From Magnolia sinica (Eukaryota; Streptophyta; Magnoliopsida; Magnoliales; Magnoliaceae): 64,000 nt of DNA. Position 1 is the stretch's first letter. Every line of letters starts with the position of its first letter. The notes below the pieces were generated by a model that ran no database searches, was not told the DNA's origin, and worked only from the letters and a program-made list of their open reading frames with translations. Position numbers and translations under genes: made by a program. Positions 1 through 11,290 of this stretch are shown here, piece by piece. The stretch lies in assembly GCF_029962835.1 (NCBI RefSeq), contig NC_080573.1, forward strand, positions 37,379,001 through 37,443,000, read 5' to 3'.

Positions 1-129
1 TGTGATTTTCCTTCAAACAGGGCCTGTCCCAATTGGGCAACAAGGTGGCTACAACGTGGGCCCCGGTTTGGTCCACTTGGTGCTCAATATGAATAAAATA
101 CATACATCATAATTGGGCCATAAAATTAG

Positions 130-175
<46 letters not shown>

Positions 176-1144
176 ATGATGAAGGGACCCCTCCACTATG
201 GGTCCCTCTTTTCCGTGCATTATAAACATATGTCAAGTGGGTCCCATTACATGTAGGCCCACCAATCAAAATCAACAATGGAGATCCCTTCTCCACCAAA
301 ATGCAAGGTCTAGATGACCCTTTCACACTAGGAAAATAAACATCATGATGGGGTCCATGGAGAATGGCCCATTATAGGACGATCATATGAATCATAGTGG
401 GCCATCGGCCACACCTAGGGTCCAAAGTGAGATCCGTACCATCAATCAGTAGGCCCCACTTGGCCCATCATAAAATAAATAAAATCTAAGCCTATAAAAT
501 ACCCACCATTTCCACTACTTCTTCTTGGATCTATGGCAAGCTAAGCTCCTTAGCTTCTTCTTTTATGGAAGATGATGGAGATTGAAGGGCTATGATGAGA
601 GATGAGAGGGATAGGAAGTGGGCCACACTTGGCTCTCTTCTCTTCTTAAGAATAGCTTGGACGGTTACTTCTCTTGGTGCTTGGGAGTGAAGAGAGAAAT
701 GAGAGAGAGGAGTGGTGTGATGGGATGAAAAGGGATGGGTGAGTGATGGATATACTTTACTTGAGAGTTGACTTAGGTAGGTTGCTTGCCTTGGAGAGAA
801 AGAAAGTATGGGCTAGAGATGGGATGTGTACTTAACTTGATTGATTGATAGGATGGGTTGTAAAGATTCTCTTGGGATTTGTAAAAGTGCAGCGTTTCTT
901 CAAGATAAACGCGAACCCACATCTCCTGGCCTTAGTATCACATCGGTGCATAAGACGCGGTATTAGGAACTACAGCGATGACGCGGTCAATAAGGTACAA
1001 GTTTCGAGTCAAACCGACTCAAATCTACGAGATGCGACTTAGGATCATGCGCAAATGCTGTCTACAGATCGCAAGTTGCTAGAATTCGACGAGGAGGATC
1101 GCGGATGTTTAAAGAATTGTACGTTCTAGAATACAGGCCTTACA
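1..1144 (+). mobile_element. 3' part of an LTR-like element, family L1 (truncated by window edge)
   Basis: About 250 bases at 900-1144 align by eye with the 3' ends of two other elements here (41233-43251 on plus, 56807-62884 on minus). Shared landmarks in the same order are an ACGCGG block, a GCGATGACGCGG-like block, an AACTCAAATCTA-like block, a GGTCGCGGGTTGCTG-like block and a terminal GG(T/C)CTTACA. The stretch further left also resembles the 6 kb element, for example TCCATGGAGAATGGCCC near 355. No coding sequence is recognisable. The element would end at 1144, so its 5' end and target duplication lie outside the window. Identity as an LTR is inferred from the better-preserved relatives. 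Confidence 0.5.
134..170. repeat. (GA)n microsatellite
   Basis: An uninterrupted GA dinucleotide run of about 18 units. It produces the Ser-Leu repeat of a spurious minus-strand reading frame. Confidence 0.95.
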
Positions 1145-2815
1145 CTTATCCTTAAAATAAACTATACCCTTTAGATGATCTTGATCCAAATAAGAAAACA
1201 TCAGTTAAAGTCATAAAAAGTTCAAAAATCCTATCTCCTTCGATTTGGCTTTAGTAGGTTCAAAGTTATTGAAAGAATTGCATGACAAGAACTTAAACAG
1301 GAAAATCTATCTCAAACTTTGGTTGGAGTAAGTGCCACTAAATGGCATCTTCAGTCGCACCGAAGAAACCTTCGGTGCCACCGAAAGAGACAAAATAGTC
1401 CAGCAAAATTAGGAGTTAATTCGGTCCCACTGATATGATATTCGATCTCACTGACTACAATTGAAGACAACCATTGGTGCCACCAAAAGTGATCAAAATC
1501 GACCAGTAACTTTAGGACTTAATTCGGTGCCCCCGAGAGTTAATTCGGTCCCACCGACGATAGTTCAGTGTGACCAAAGGATCCCTCAGTAGGACCAAAC
1601 TATAGTCGTTATAGATCCATTGGGACTTTTTCTCTATAAAAGGAGCACCCAAAACTTTATGAAAATGATGGATTAATGCATCCTAGAGTCCTTAGTGCAT
1701 CCCAAGCTTACCCTAGCCATCCTAGACTCTATCTATATGAGATTCATGTTCTTTTCATTGTGATTCATCATCTTAATGAGCATTCAAAGCTCTTATTAAT
1801 GAAGAACACAAGCCTTCACTAGAGTATTGAGACAAAATCTATTGGTATATTCTTAGTCTCTATCATACTCTAGTGCATCCATCAGTTGAATCCCCTAAGT
1901 AATCTACTTTTCATCAAGTTATAGGAGATTTAACCCACTCTCATTCCCTTGTTTACCCAAAAAGAAATATCATATACAAGGAAATCAATCGAGAAGTTGA
2001 AACATCAGATCAACCACAACAGCGTGGTCGGGGGAGCATCAGGGAACTGATTAAAGCTCAACAAAGCAGAGATCAAACAACCTACAAGCTACATTAAGAA
2101 GGGCTCATCCACTTATAAAGTAAGTACAAGAGTCTAAAGAGTTTGAAACCTATTCCTTGTGTAGGATTTGGTTTCAGAGTTTGTTCGCAAATTCGCTAAA
2201 ACCTTTTATAGGCCTCTAACGGGATAATACGTATAGTGTCCTTGTGTAAGACTCAATACCTTATATAAGTATGTGTGATAGCCTTGTGTAGGCTTGATCG
2301 AGTGCTTGGTGTAGGCATGTGTTATTGCCTTGTGTAGAAATGTATGATTGCCTTGTGTAGGCATGATTGATTGCCTCGTGTAGGCTATACCTTGTGTAGG
2401 TTGTAAAGGTTTGAGGTAAACCTGATTTAAAACCTGTCATAGTGAAATGTAGTACACTCTAAGAGAAAGTGTGTCCACTGGGAGTAGAGTAGGTATTTAG
2501 GCGAACCACTATACAAGCTTATGTTTGGAATTGTCATTTGTGCATTTACTTAATTCATTCTTATATAACTAGATATGTATGCATAATAAGATCAATGCTT
2601 AGGATTGATAAGTAGCATATTCCATTCACCATGTTTACCATGCTATAGACTAGTCAATGATTGATATATCTTTAGAAGTCTATAAGATTGGATCCTCTAT
2701 TGGCTTGGAAGCCTATAGAGTTTAATTGCTTTTGCAAGAAGGATTTTTATATTGACATATTTATTAAAAAGTCCTATTCACCCCCCTCTAGGACCTTAGT
2801 CATACATTCATACTT
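1145..2815 (+). mobile_element. LTR of a Ty1/copia-type (SIRE/Maximus-like) element, family L3
   Basis: The stretch has features I associate with plant SIRE/Maximus LTRs. These are a block rich in TCGGTCCCACCGA-like motifs (1340-1610), repeated CCTTGTGTAGG motifs (2270-2400), a CCACTGGGAGTAGAGTAGG block (2477-2495) and a pyrimidine-rich CCTATTCACCCCCCTCTAGG near the 3' end (2773-2793). Two other copies occur in the opposite orientation at 45860-47220 and 50039-51917, matching around the GAACCACTATA/TATAGTGG and CACTC landmarks. No open coding region is recognisable. Exact termini are not resolved. A solo LTR or a fragment is the likeliest reading. Confidence 0.45.
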
Positions 2816-2984
2816 CAGTATCAGCGGTCTAAACCGTAATTTCAAAAGGGCCCATAAACATGGCCCAACACATAATTTGAAGTGGGATCAGGCTCCCTTG
2901 ATACACCTGCAGATAGGGCCTACAACCAAATAAAAAAGGGGTTGTGAAGGGCCCATTAAAAAAACTAGTAATAATGTAAACCCC

Positions 2985-4720
2985 AAAATCCAACACCCAA
3001 GTACAAGAACTCATATCCTAAATTTGAGGGTGTTAGCTAAATAATGATCGAATGCCTCATAATCATACTTTTTTTCAATCTAACTTCCAAATTCGTATGG
3101 TATTCATTATACAAAAATAAAATAAAGCAAACATTATAAATAGAGTTTTAATCATCCCATGAATCAACTAAACGTGTCCACTCAGCAAGAGACTTGTTAC
3201 AAAGATACCTCGTTTCAACACTTGAGGTATTGGTATCGATCCCTAGTGGGGGTGGCTAATAGTGCATGTACTGACAGTGGGTGTGTACTAACAAGTTAAC
3301 TTTTTAAAAAAAGAAAAAAGAAAAAGAAAAAAAGAGAGAGACTTGTTACAAAATGAAATAATCCCTTAATTTTCTAAATTCTACTATAATACAAATGTAA
3401 CTATTGGTTATGTTCTAAAAATGCCACTTCACGCCTGTACGACAAATCATTCACAGAGTTCTCATGTTGTTCTTCATATGAATCGGTGTCTTTTAGACAT
3501 ACATCATCTATTATTATATTTTATGTACATTAAAAGGGTGAGTGGCCAGCTCAATGAAAACTCTCCCCTAAGATCCATCATCACAGTCTAGTATAGTTTA
3601 TAAATAGTGACAAAGCAAATACAATATCCACTTTATAATGGAAATCTTGGTTAATACATAAATTCATGAATGCACATCCAACTGGGAGTGTGAGCAAAAC
3701 CTATGATATGATAACTTCACATCACTAAAAACATACATTGACATCATCTGGTAAGTTCATACAATGACCCGATATCACAAGGAACATACATCGACATCAT
3801 GACCCGACATCCCATTTGACATACATCGGCATCCAAAAAGTGTTATGAATGCATGATTAGCCAATCCTTTATTTAGTCCAGTTTATAAAATAACTAATTA
3901 TGAAAACCCTTTATGTTTAGTGACCTTCTGAATCACTGTACCATGGACGATAAAGTAATCATTATAAGATCAAGTCTATTCTTGGACACAACATAACGGC
4001 TCATCACCCGTACCACTTGGGGTACCACAACATGTCACAAATGGACACAATAAGGACTTGTCACCCGTACCACTTAAGGCATTATATAAGTAACAAAGTA
4101 ACATCAAAAGCATAAACCATTATGGTTTAAGTCGATAAATTATATAGGCCAACTAAGTTTTAAGGTATAATCCAATGAGGTGTGTTCTCAACAAAACAAT
4201 ATGTGGTCTTTCATGAATAATGTTCCATACCTATTGCACATAGATGAATAATAAGCATAGCTTAATTCAAGGTAAATTCTAAATATTTCATGAATAAAAA
4301 TACATTAAGATTCATAACAACATGTAAAAGCACATCAAAGCATATAATCTAATCATGTTATATAAAAAGATAAACTAAGATTAACGCATTCTACAAAACT
4401 ATAACTATTCTATGAATTTTAGCTGAAAGCTTGAAAGGACATTCTCAATTCTTAAGTTGAATCACCTTATAATGTTATTAGAATCATGTGTTCGCTCTTT
4501 AAAATCAATCTCTACCCTAATTTACATATTTTGTATGGTTATGGTTAAAACTAAGTTCTACTCAATGTATCAACTCGACGTATCTCCAAATTAACTACAA
4601 AATTCATAAAAACTCTAATTCTATTGGAATGGAAGTGATGTCAGGATACTTACCCGTAAGTCACTTTTCCCCAACTCATCCCTTGAATCAATGACTTGAT
4701 TTCGATCCTTCTCTCTTTTC
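2985..4720 (+). mobile_element. Dispersed LTR-like repeat, family R2 (copy 1)
   Basis: From the ACACCCAAGTA block near 2992 to about 3720 this matches 47318-47900 in the same orientation at roughly 85% by eye. Both contain GAGGGTGTTAGCTAAATAAT, CATCCCATGAATCAACTAAA and CTAGTATAG landmarks. The rest (3720-4720) is AT-rich with repeated CATACATCGACATC-like and TCACCCGTACCACTT motifs and no recognisable gene. A CTTACCCGTAAGTCAC stretch near 4650 is typical of LTR ends. Class and exact ends are uncertain. Confidence 0.35.
3204..3336 (+). mobile_element. SINE (5'-truncated, tRNA-derived type) with 16 bp target duplication
   Basis: The 133 bp insert is flanked by perfect direct repeats AGAGACTTGTTACAAA (3188-3203 and 3337-3352). 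The homologous repeat near 47530 has only one copy of this sequence and lacks the insert, so it shows the empty site. The insert contains a B-box-like GGTATCGATCCCTAGTGG stretch and ends in an A-rich tail of AAAG-type runs. Long variable target duplications and an A-rich tail are the marks of LINE-mobilised SINEs. The tRNA-like A box is not visible, so the 5' end is probably truncated. Confidence 0.75.
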
Positions 4721-4822
4721 TTTCTTCCTCTTTCTTATTCTCTTTCTTCTCCATTCCTTTCTTTTCTTGTTCTTTCTTCTTCTCTTTATCTAGTCTAGTA
4801 ATGGATGTTCTGACTTAGTAAA

Positions 4823-5345
4823 CACTACGCCAAAACTGCGAAAAAAGGACGGTCCAAAATCATCTCAAATGACCAAAAAGGACGGTCATGGACCGTCGCA
4901 AGGGCCGTCAAATTTTGACGTGTCATATTACTTAAAGGACGGTCAAAAATCGTCATTCTTATTGATGAAAAAAGGACAGTCGTGGACCATCCTTAAAAAG
5001 GACGGTCGTGGACAATTTCTTATGAGCTTTCAAAGGATAGCCATCGACAGTCCTTATTAAGGACAGTCATGGACCGTCCTTAAAAAGGATTGTTATAGAC
5101 AATCTCTAATGAGCCTTCAAAGGACGGTCATGGACCGTCCTTAAAAAGGACTGTCATGGACCGTCTCTTATCGCCATTTAAAGGACGGCTATGGACTATC
5201 CTTTAAAAGGACGATCATGGACCATCCTTAAAAAGGACTGTCATAGACCGTCTCTTATGTGCCTTCAAAGGACGGCCACAAACCGTCCTTAAAAAGGACT
5301 GTCATGGACCATCCCTTATGAGCCTTCAAAGCACATTTTCAAATT
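4823..5345 (+). mobile_element. CACTA transposon terminus with GGACGGTC palindromic subterminal repeats
   Basis: Begins with CACTACGCCAAAAC, a CACTA-type terminal inverted repeat. It is followed by about ten to twelve imperfect copies of a GGACGGTCATGGACCGTCC palindrome spaced by AAAAAGGAC or CTTATGAGCCTTCAAAG. Dense short subterminal repeats, where transposase binds, are normal in CACTA elements. I do not find a matching inverted end (TTGGCGTAGTG) downstream, so the element is truncated, or its other end has diverged or lies elsewhere. A 63-codon reading frame in the array is a product of the repeat. Confidence 0.6.
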
Positions 5346-5817
5346 TGAGAGGATCAATATACACCTGTTACAATATATTTCATCGTATTCTTCTTGATAT
5401 ACACCTGTTATATAATATATTTCATCATATTCACATTCATATCCATCTAAACCCAAACTACGTAAATTCAACATAAACTACATTCATCCAAACATAAACT
5501 ACATCGATCCAAACACAAACAATCTTATCTACATTACATTCATCCACGCATAAATACATATAAGTTCAACATCATAAATAAAAAAAGAAAAAAATCAGCA
5601 ACAATTTTCTGTCTTTCATCTGAAAAAAAAATATTAAACTAACAAAACATTATAATTCAGAATCATGAAGAATTGCATAAACTTCTTCCAAAAAAGTGAG
5701 CACTTTTTTAAAATAAAACTGATGCAAGCAAATAATGCAAAAAAAGTGTTTCAATTCAAGTTAATAGAAACAACAACAAAAATTAAAGCTTTGTAAAAAG
5801 AGGCGTGTTAAAAGGGA
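5346..5817. other. AT-rich spacer, nothing recognised
   Basis: A-rich sequence with short reiterations such as ATATACACCTGTTA and CATAAACTACAT (5340-5560). It lies between the CACTA subterminal array and the telomere-like array and could be the interior of that transposon. Confidence 0.4.
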
Positions 5818-7262
5818 TAGGTTTCGGTTTTAGGTTTAGGTTTAGGTTAAGGTTTAGGTTATAAGCTACAGGTTTAGGGAATTGAGAATAGGTTAAGGTT
5901 TAGATTTAAAAAATCTGGTTCGGGTTCAGGATCGAGTTTAGGTTTGGGTTTTCAAGTTTAGGTTTAGCTTTAGGTTAGGGAGTTGAGATTAGGATTAGGT
6001 GTAGGTTTAGGTTTAGGGATTTGAGAATACATTAGGTTTTAGGTTTAGGTTTAGGTTATATGTTATATAGGTTTAGGTTTAGGTTTAGGTTTAGGTTATA
6101 AGCTATAGGTTTAGGGAATTGAGAATATGTTAAGGTTGAGGTTTAGGAAATCGGGTTCGGGTTCGAGATCGGGTTTAGGTTTTCAAGTTTAGGTTTAGGT
6201 TAGGGAGTTGAGATTAGGATTAGGTGTAGGTTTAGGTTTAGGGATTCGAGAATAAATTTAGTTATAGGTTTAGGTTTAGGTTTAGGTTTAGGCTTAGGTT
6301 TAGGTTATAAGATATAGGTTTAGGGAATTGAGAATAGGTTAAGGTTTAGGTTTAGGAAATCGGGTTTGGGTTCAAGATCTGGTTTGGGTTTGGGTTTTCA
6401 AGTTTAGGTTTAGGTTTAGGTTAGGGAGTTGAGATTAGGATTAGGTGTAGGTTTAGGTTTAGGGATTTGAGAATACATTAAGATTTTAGGTTTAGGTTTA
6501 GGTTATTGGTTATAGGTTTAGGTTTAGGTTTAAGGTTTAGGTTATAAGCTATAGGTTTAGGGAATTGAGAATAGGTTAAGGTTTAGGTTTAAGAAATCGG
6601 GTTCGGGTTCGTGATCGGGTTTAGGTTTGGGTTTTCAAGTTTAGGTTTAGGTTTAGGTTAGGGAGTTGAGATTAGGATTAGGTGTAGGTTTAGGTTTAGG
6701 GATTTGAGAATACATTTAGGTTTTAGGTTTAGGTTTAGGGATTTGAGAATACATTTAGGTTTTAGGTTTAGGTTTAGGTTATAGGTTATACGTTTAGGTT
6801 TAGGTTTAGGTTAAGGTTTAGGTTTAGGTTTAGGTTATAAGCTATAGGTTTAGGGAATTGAGAATAGGTTAATGTTTAGGTTTAGGAAATCGGGTTCGGG
6901 TTCGGGATCGGGTTTAGGTTTGGGTTTTCAAGTTTAGATTTAGGTTTAGGTTAGGGAGTTGAGATTAGGATTAGATGTAGGTTTAGGTTTAGGGATTTGA
7001 GAATACATTTAGGTTTTAGGTTTAGGTTTAGGTTTAGGTTTAGGTTAAGGTTTAGGTTTAGGTTTATGGTTTAGGTTATAAGCTATAGGTTTAGAGAATT
7101 GAGAATAGGTTAATGTTTAGGTTTAGGAAATTGGGTTCGGGTTTAGGTTTGGATTTTCAAGTTTAAGTTTAGGTTTAGGTTAGGGTGTTAAGATTAGGAT
7201 TGGGTGTAGGTTTAGGTTTAGGGATTTGAGAATACATTTAGGTTTTAAGTTTAGGGTTTTGA
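5818..7262 (+). repeat. Interstitial telomere-like (TTTAGG)n array with higher-order repeat
   Basis: About 1.4 kb is made largely of TTTAGG hexamers, a degenerate form of the plant telomere repeat TTTAGGG. These are interrupted by constant non-telomeric words in fixed order: GGAATTGAGAATAGG, AAATCGGGTTCGGG, GGGTTTTCAAG, GGGAGTTGAGATTAGGATTAG and GATTTGAGAATACATT. The first word recurs at about 5878, 6115, 6323, 6561, 6853 and 7094, giving six higher-order units of roughly 210-290 bp. Internal length changes come from hexamer gain and loss. At 7250-7262 the array fades into ordinary AT-rich sequence. It is not a chromosome end, because complex sequence lies on both sides. Confidence 0.9.
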
Positions 7263-7555
7263 GATTGCTCCTAGGTTTTTAAGTAATATTGAGTTAGTGA
7301 TTTTAATAGTTTTAGGTCTTGTAGTTTGTATAGAAAGTGGTTCAAGCCAAATCCAACGATTGTTTAGTTTAGTATTTAACTAAATTCTGCCCTAATTACG
7401 AGAGAATAAGGTCCTAGGGTAGTTCTATGCCCTCTTTAGCACTTTTAGTTAGTATATTATTTTAATTACTTTTCTAGTAGTTCTTCACCAAGTCTACTTT
7501 ATCTTCATCAAATTTTATTAGATTTCGTGTTCTAGAAAAATTTTAAAAATTCTAG

Positions 7556-9088
7556 AAGTATCGATGTTCCACTTCTTCTGGATAGTTTGGATTGATCCAT
7601 CGGAGCATGTGGAAATAAGAAATTAAAGGATCGAGTTGCTTTGGTCAGCGGGTTATACAATAGAAGATTTTTGGTTTGTTATCGCATGAAGCCGAGAAAC
7701 ACAGGGAGAAAAGATGTCATTCCTGATCTTCAATAACATACAAGGTTAAAGTCTTGGGCTCCAGGGAAGAGGGGTAGAAATTGAAATTTGGACGGTCTTG
7801 ATATATCGCATGGACCTCTTGTCATAATGAATGAAGAAGAAGGAAAAGATGTCACGGTCGTTGTCATGCGATCAAAAGGGTTGCAACCAAACTTCTCGAG
7901 TGGGTCCCACGATTTAACAGTCTAGATTTGATGAAAATATGTTGAAGATAATTTTCAATTTTGATCATTGTAGCATCATATTAGTTAGATTTAATGAAAG
8001 ATAGCGATGTTGGTCCTTGTGGTTATCTCGGTGGCTTGATCGAAGAGTCGAGTATTTAGTGATGAATGGTCAAGATGGAAGATCAGAAGCTTTGTTGCTA
8101 TGAAATTAGTTTTTGAATTTGGATGAGAGGAGGAGAAGGATTTTTCTTCCGAATTCGGTGGAGAGGAGGACAAGGATTCAACATTTCATGACAATGCATG
8201 TAACACGTTAGCAGTGCCTGTTTTGGTTCAAGTACATACGTGTGAATGATTGGGATTTATGGCTAAATGTTGACCAGAGGCTATGATCTTAAATGGTCAG
8301 TGTAACATATGGTTTAGATCATTGAAGATACGATTTCGGTTGGCTTTTTTATCAGATGCTTGAAAAATGACTGATTTCAAAATAAACGGTTGAATGATCT
8401 TAGCAATGCGAAACAAGTAATTCATGGGATTCTTTGAAGCATCAAGTTGTAGATGCATGGTTAGTCTTTTAGATTGACTAACAAATTATGATTTATCATA
8501 TGGAGGTGAACGATATAGGGTACATACAAAAGTATTGAATCCTTTTTTAGATTTTAAAATTACAGATTCTTCCTTAACAATCTAAAGGCTTTATAACTTG
8601 GCTCAAACGTGGCCGATATAAAAAGCAAATTGATAGATTTGTTAGGTTTACCTACGGATCACAATGATGGTCTCTATTTAATTTTTAGGTGGGTCATCTA
8701 GCTGATATGATGAGAAATCTGATGTATAGTTGATCATATGAATTTGACCATTTTCCTTTGTCACTTGAAAATAGCTCTTCAGGCATGCACTCCAGTTATA
8801 GATTCTAGCTGTGCTTGACATGTACTAGGCCTGGTAATGGTCCAGGTTGGGTCCGAGCCAAGGGGTTTGGCCAAGCTTGACCCATTTAATATGCCAGTCA
8901 ACTCCTAATTTCACCCACTTAAAATTTCTAGAGCCCAAACTCAGCTCAACCCAATCGACTCAAATTTGTACAATTCTAGAAGGTTTTTAATGGTGGTTGT
9001 CCACATAACAACTGTTTCCTGTGGGGATGCACACCTGAATTTTGGATTGGTAGGCAGCCCAAATTCAACAAACAAGTATCCATTAATT
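7556..9088 (+). repeat. Segmental duplication, copy 1, left part
   Basis: Matches 52127-53317 and then 56143-56489 in the same orientation at roughly 92-97% by eye. The left boundary is sharp: homology starts at TATCGA near 7556, and the sequence to the left (7263-7555) has no counterpart before 52127. The stretch contains no recognised gene. Short reading frames at 7991, 8941 and 8966 have equally unconvincing counterparts in copy 2 and are not called. Confidence 0.9.
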
Positions 9089-10428
9089 TTCTTTCTGTTC
9101 CAACTCTCTAGTTTCATGTGGCCCACCTCAGTTTTAGATGTGCTTGATTTTTAAAGATCTGTCCTATTTTTCTCTTGAAAAACTGATGAATGGAGGGAAA
9201 ATCAAAGCAAAAATAAAGAACAAATCAAAGCAAAAATAAAGAACAGATCAAAAGCTGCAACAACTCAAATTCATGAAATAGGAAAGAAAATCAAGCAAAC
9301 GAACATTGCCCAACTAAAACTAGATCAGATTCTAAAACTAAACTACGACTCGAAATCATTGGGTTAAAAACAAATCATGATTGTACAAAGTACCTGAATA
9401 TGAATATTCAGTCACAAGAGGGGAGAAAAACAGGTGAGAAGGTTTGAAAAAAAAATTGAATTCAAGAAACAAACAAAGACCCAGTTGAAAGCAGAAGAGA
9501 TATTTGAAATTTGACATCTTGTTTAAGAACAGAACATTAAAAAAAGAAAAAGAAAAGAAAAGAAATTCATGCTCTTGAAGATTAAAGACGAAAATCATAT
9601 AACTATGGAAAGAAAGAAAATGTAGTTGATGGTTAATTTGGAATTTTATAATGATTGAGAGTATCAAGTCTATTATTATATCTCTAATAAATAGTTTACA
9701 GAAAATGTTGCTGAAACTTGCTCCAGTAAAAAAGAAAAATAAAAAAGCTGATATTTGTGGATATGCATATCATAATCTGGTTTTCTAATTGTTCAAGAGG
9801 GCCCATAATTTAGTTATACTGAAAATTTGTAGTCCACCATACCATGTGCAAATTCTCCCCTATAGAAGGTTAGGAAGATAAATACACCAATCTTCCACAT
9901 TCAACTAAAAAACAGGCCCAAATTTAGTGGGGATAGGATCTTCCAATCTGGGAGATTTTTGAGGCATGATGTGCTCAAAAAGCTGGCTGGCTCGGTGTGG
10001 AAAAGCTGGCCGGTTCCCATTCTCTGCTCCAATCTAAATGCTAGGCAATTGGTTCTATTGCAATGTTTAATCAATCCCGACTTGTGTGGACTTGTACACG
10101 AGCCCTTGTGTCTGTCAGTATTCATTAACTAAGAATATCCTACCAAGAGTACAAGGATTTGGGTGGACCGTACACAAGCCTCTTATGTATGTCATTATCA
10201 TTGACTAAGAGCATCCCACTAGTGGTTTTGGAGTGCAAAAATCTGGGTGGCTCCCATTCTCTACTCCAACCTAAATATAAGGCAGATTCTTTCTCAGTGA
10301 TATATGTGTTCAGTGACTAAAGTCTTCTTTTAATTAGTAACCACTTCATTAGAACTGTGGCAAGATTTTTTGTGTAAGCTAGTCTTGCATCTGGGTCTCC
10401 TTATTGTAAAGAAACCAAGGATTTTCAG

Positions 10429-10553
10429 CTGCTGCTGCTGCCGCCCATGGGATTGAAGTTGTAGTGGATTTTAAGTCAGTCGAACATCCAATTGAACCTC
10501 TAGACACTGATTAGCCAGTCAGATGTCCATTGCCCGAACCTTCAATTCTAAAT
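10429..10553 (+). pseudogene. Exon fragment of an unrecognised plant gene, with in-frame stop
   Basis: The stretch is bounded by TTTTCAG on the left and AAT|GTAAGC on the right, a convincing acceptor and donor. It reads as an alanine run, then HGIEVVVDFKSVEHPIEPL, DTD, a TAG stop, then PVRCPLPEPSILN. Apart from the stop it has the composition of a real coding exon. It seems related to uncharacterised plant proteins with a CPLPEPSILN-like motif, but I cannot name the family with certainty. It sits inside the CACTA-terminated block with pieces of other genes, so it is most likely a captured and decaying exon. Confidence 0.45.
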
Positions 10554-10680
10554 GTAAGCACAAACCCAACTACTGATTCTCTATTCTGCTGTAACTATAT
10601 ATGAGAAAGGAGGGTTCCCTGGTATTTTTCTGAACAATGGTTCTGCTTTTGCAGTTTCACAGGTACTTGCTCATGTTTAC

Positions 10681-10740
10681 TTCTTTTTTTTCTTTTTTTC
10701 TTTTTTTTTTCTTTTCTTTTTTTTTTTTTTTTTTTTTTTG
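10681..10740. repeat. Poly-T tract
   Basis: About 60 bases of thymine runs broken by a few cytosines, inside the exon-bearing block. Possibly the remnant of a reverse-oriented poly(A) tail or simple slippage. Confidence 0.8.
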
Positions 10741-11161
10741 CGATTTTGTCATATTTACATTTTCTTAACAATGAGTTTGTGTTGTATCACGCTTCCTTTT
10801 TTCACATTAATAAATGTGGACAGCATGATGTTGGTGATTCTCGAATAAACAGGAACATAATGGACTCATTATCCAACATTGGAGAGTTTGTTAAAGTTAC
10901 CCAGTTCGGTGGTCAAAGATCAGGTTTGTTGGTCTTCACCTACTTGTTTGTCTACTGTCAAGCGGACATTCATTATGAGGAGCTAATATTTTTCTGTGAA
11001 TGTTAAATTCTGTAAATTATTAGTCTCAACTCTCAACGGCAGACATTCAGCCACCTTATCTTTATGTTCTTTCTGACGTACAGTTACATGCTCTGAGATC
11101 TAAACTATTGCATCCTACTTCCATGATTGGATGACGTGTATCAACTTGATTGGTGCCTCCA

Positions 11162-11290
11162 TATTACCGGGTAGAAGGAATATGGCCGATGCTTGGGAAA
11201 GGTATTTTTGGACAGGTGTATGTGGGGCATCAAATTTTTGCTGCTCATGGTGGCCTAGATAGGATTACTGGCCCTGTTGCTATAGAGGTT
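11162..11290 (+). pseudogene. Captured exon of a MUT9-like / EL1-like casein-kinase-1-type kinase
   Basis: The open frame reads YYRVEGIWPMLGKGIFGQVY, then VGHQI, a short insert, then DRITGPVAIEV, followed by TGA at 11291-11293. The glycine-rich nucleotide-binding loop (GKGIFGQVYVG) followed by a TGP.AIEV segment is characteristic of the plant MUT9-like kinases, nuclear CK1-family enzymes that phosphorylate histone H3 and clock or light-signalling proteins. GAG|GTTTG could be the exon's donor. The second loop glycine position is isoleucine, which is unusual. Only the N-lobe start is present, with no catalytic loop nearby, so this is a fragment with no kinase activity. The family name comes from motif recognition and was not tested by search. 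Confidence 0.55.

Noticed and set aside
126..326. Minus-strand frame with a Ser-Leu repeat
   Set aside because: Generated by the GA microsatellite.
5818..7262. A real telomere
   Set aside because: Complex sequence continues on both sides and the repeat is TTTAGG-rich and degenerate with interspersed non-telomeric words, so it is interstitial.
9356..9667. 103-codon minus-strand frame
   Set aside because: Phe/Leu/Ser-rich product of A-rich plus-strand sequence with imperfect AAATCAAAGCAAAAATAAAG tandem repeats nearby.
10823..10919. Exon-like stretch (HDVGDSRINRNIMDSLSN, then EFVKVTQFGGQRS) between AG and GT
   Set aside because: Splice context is weak and I could not link it to any family; possible further captured exon but unsupported.
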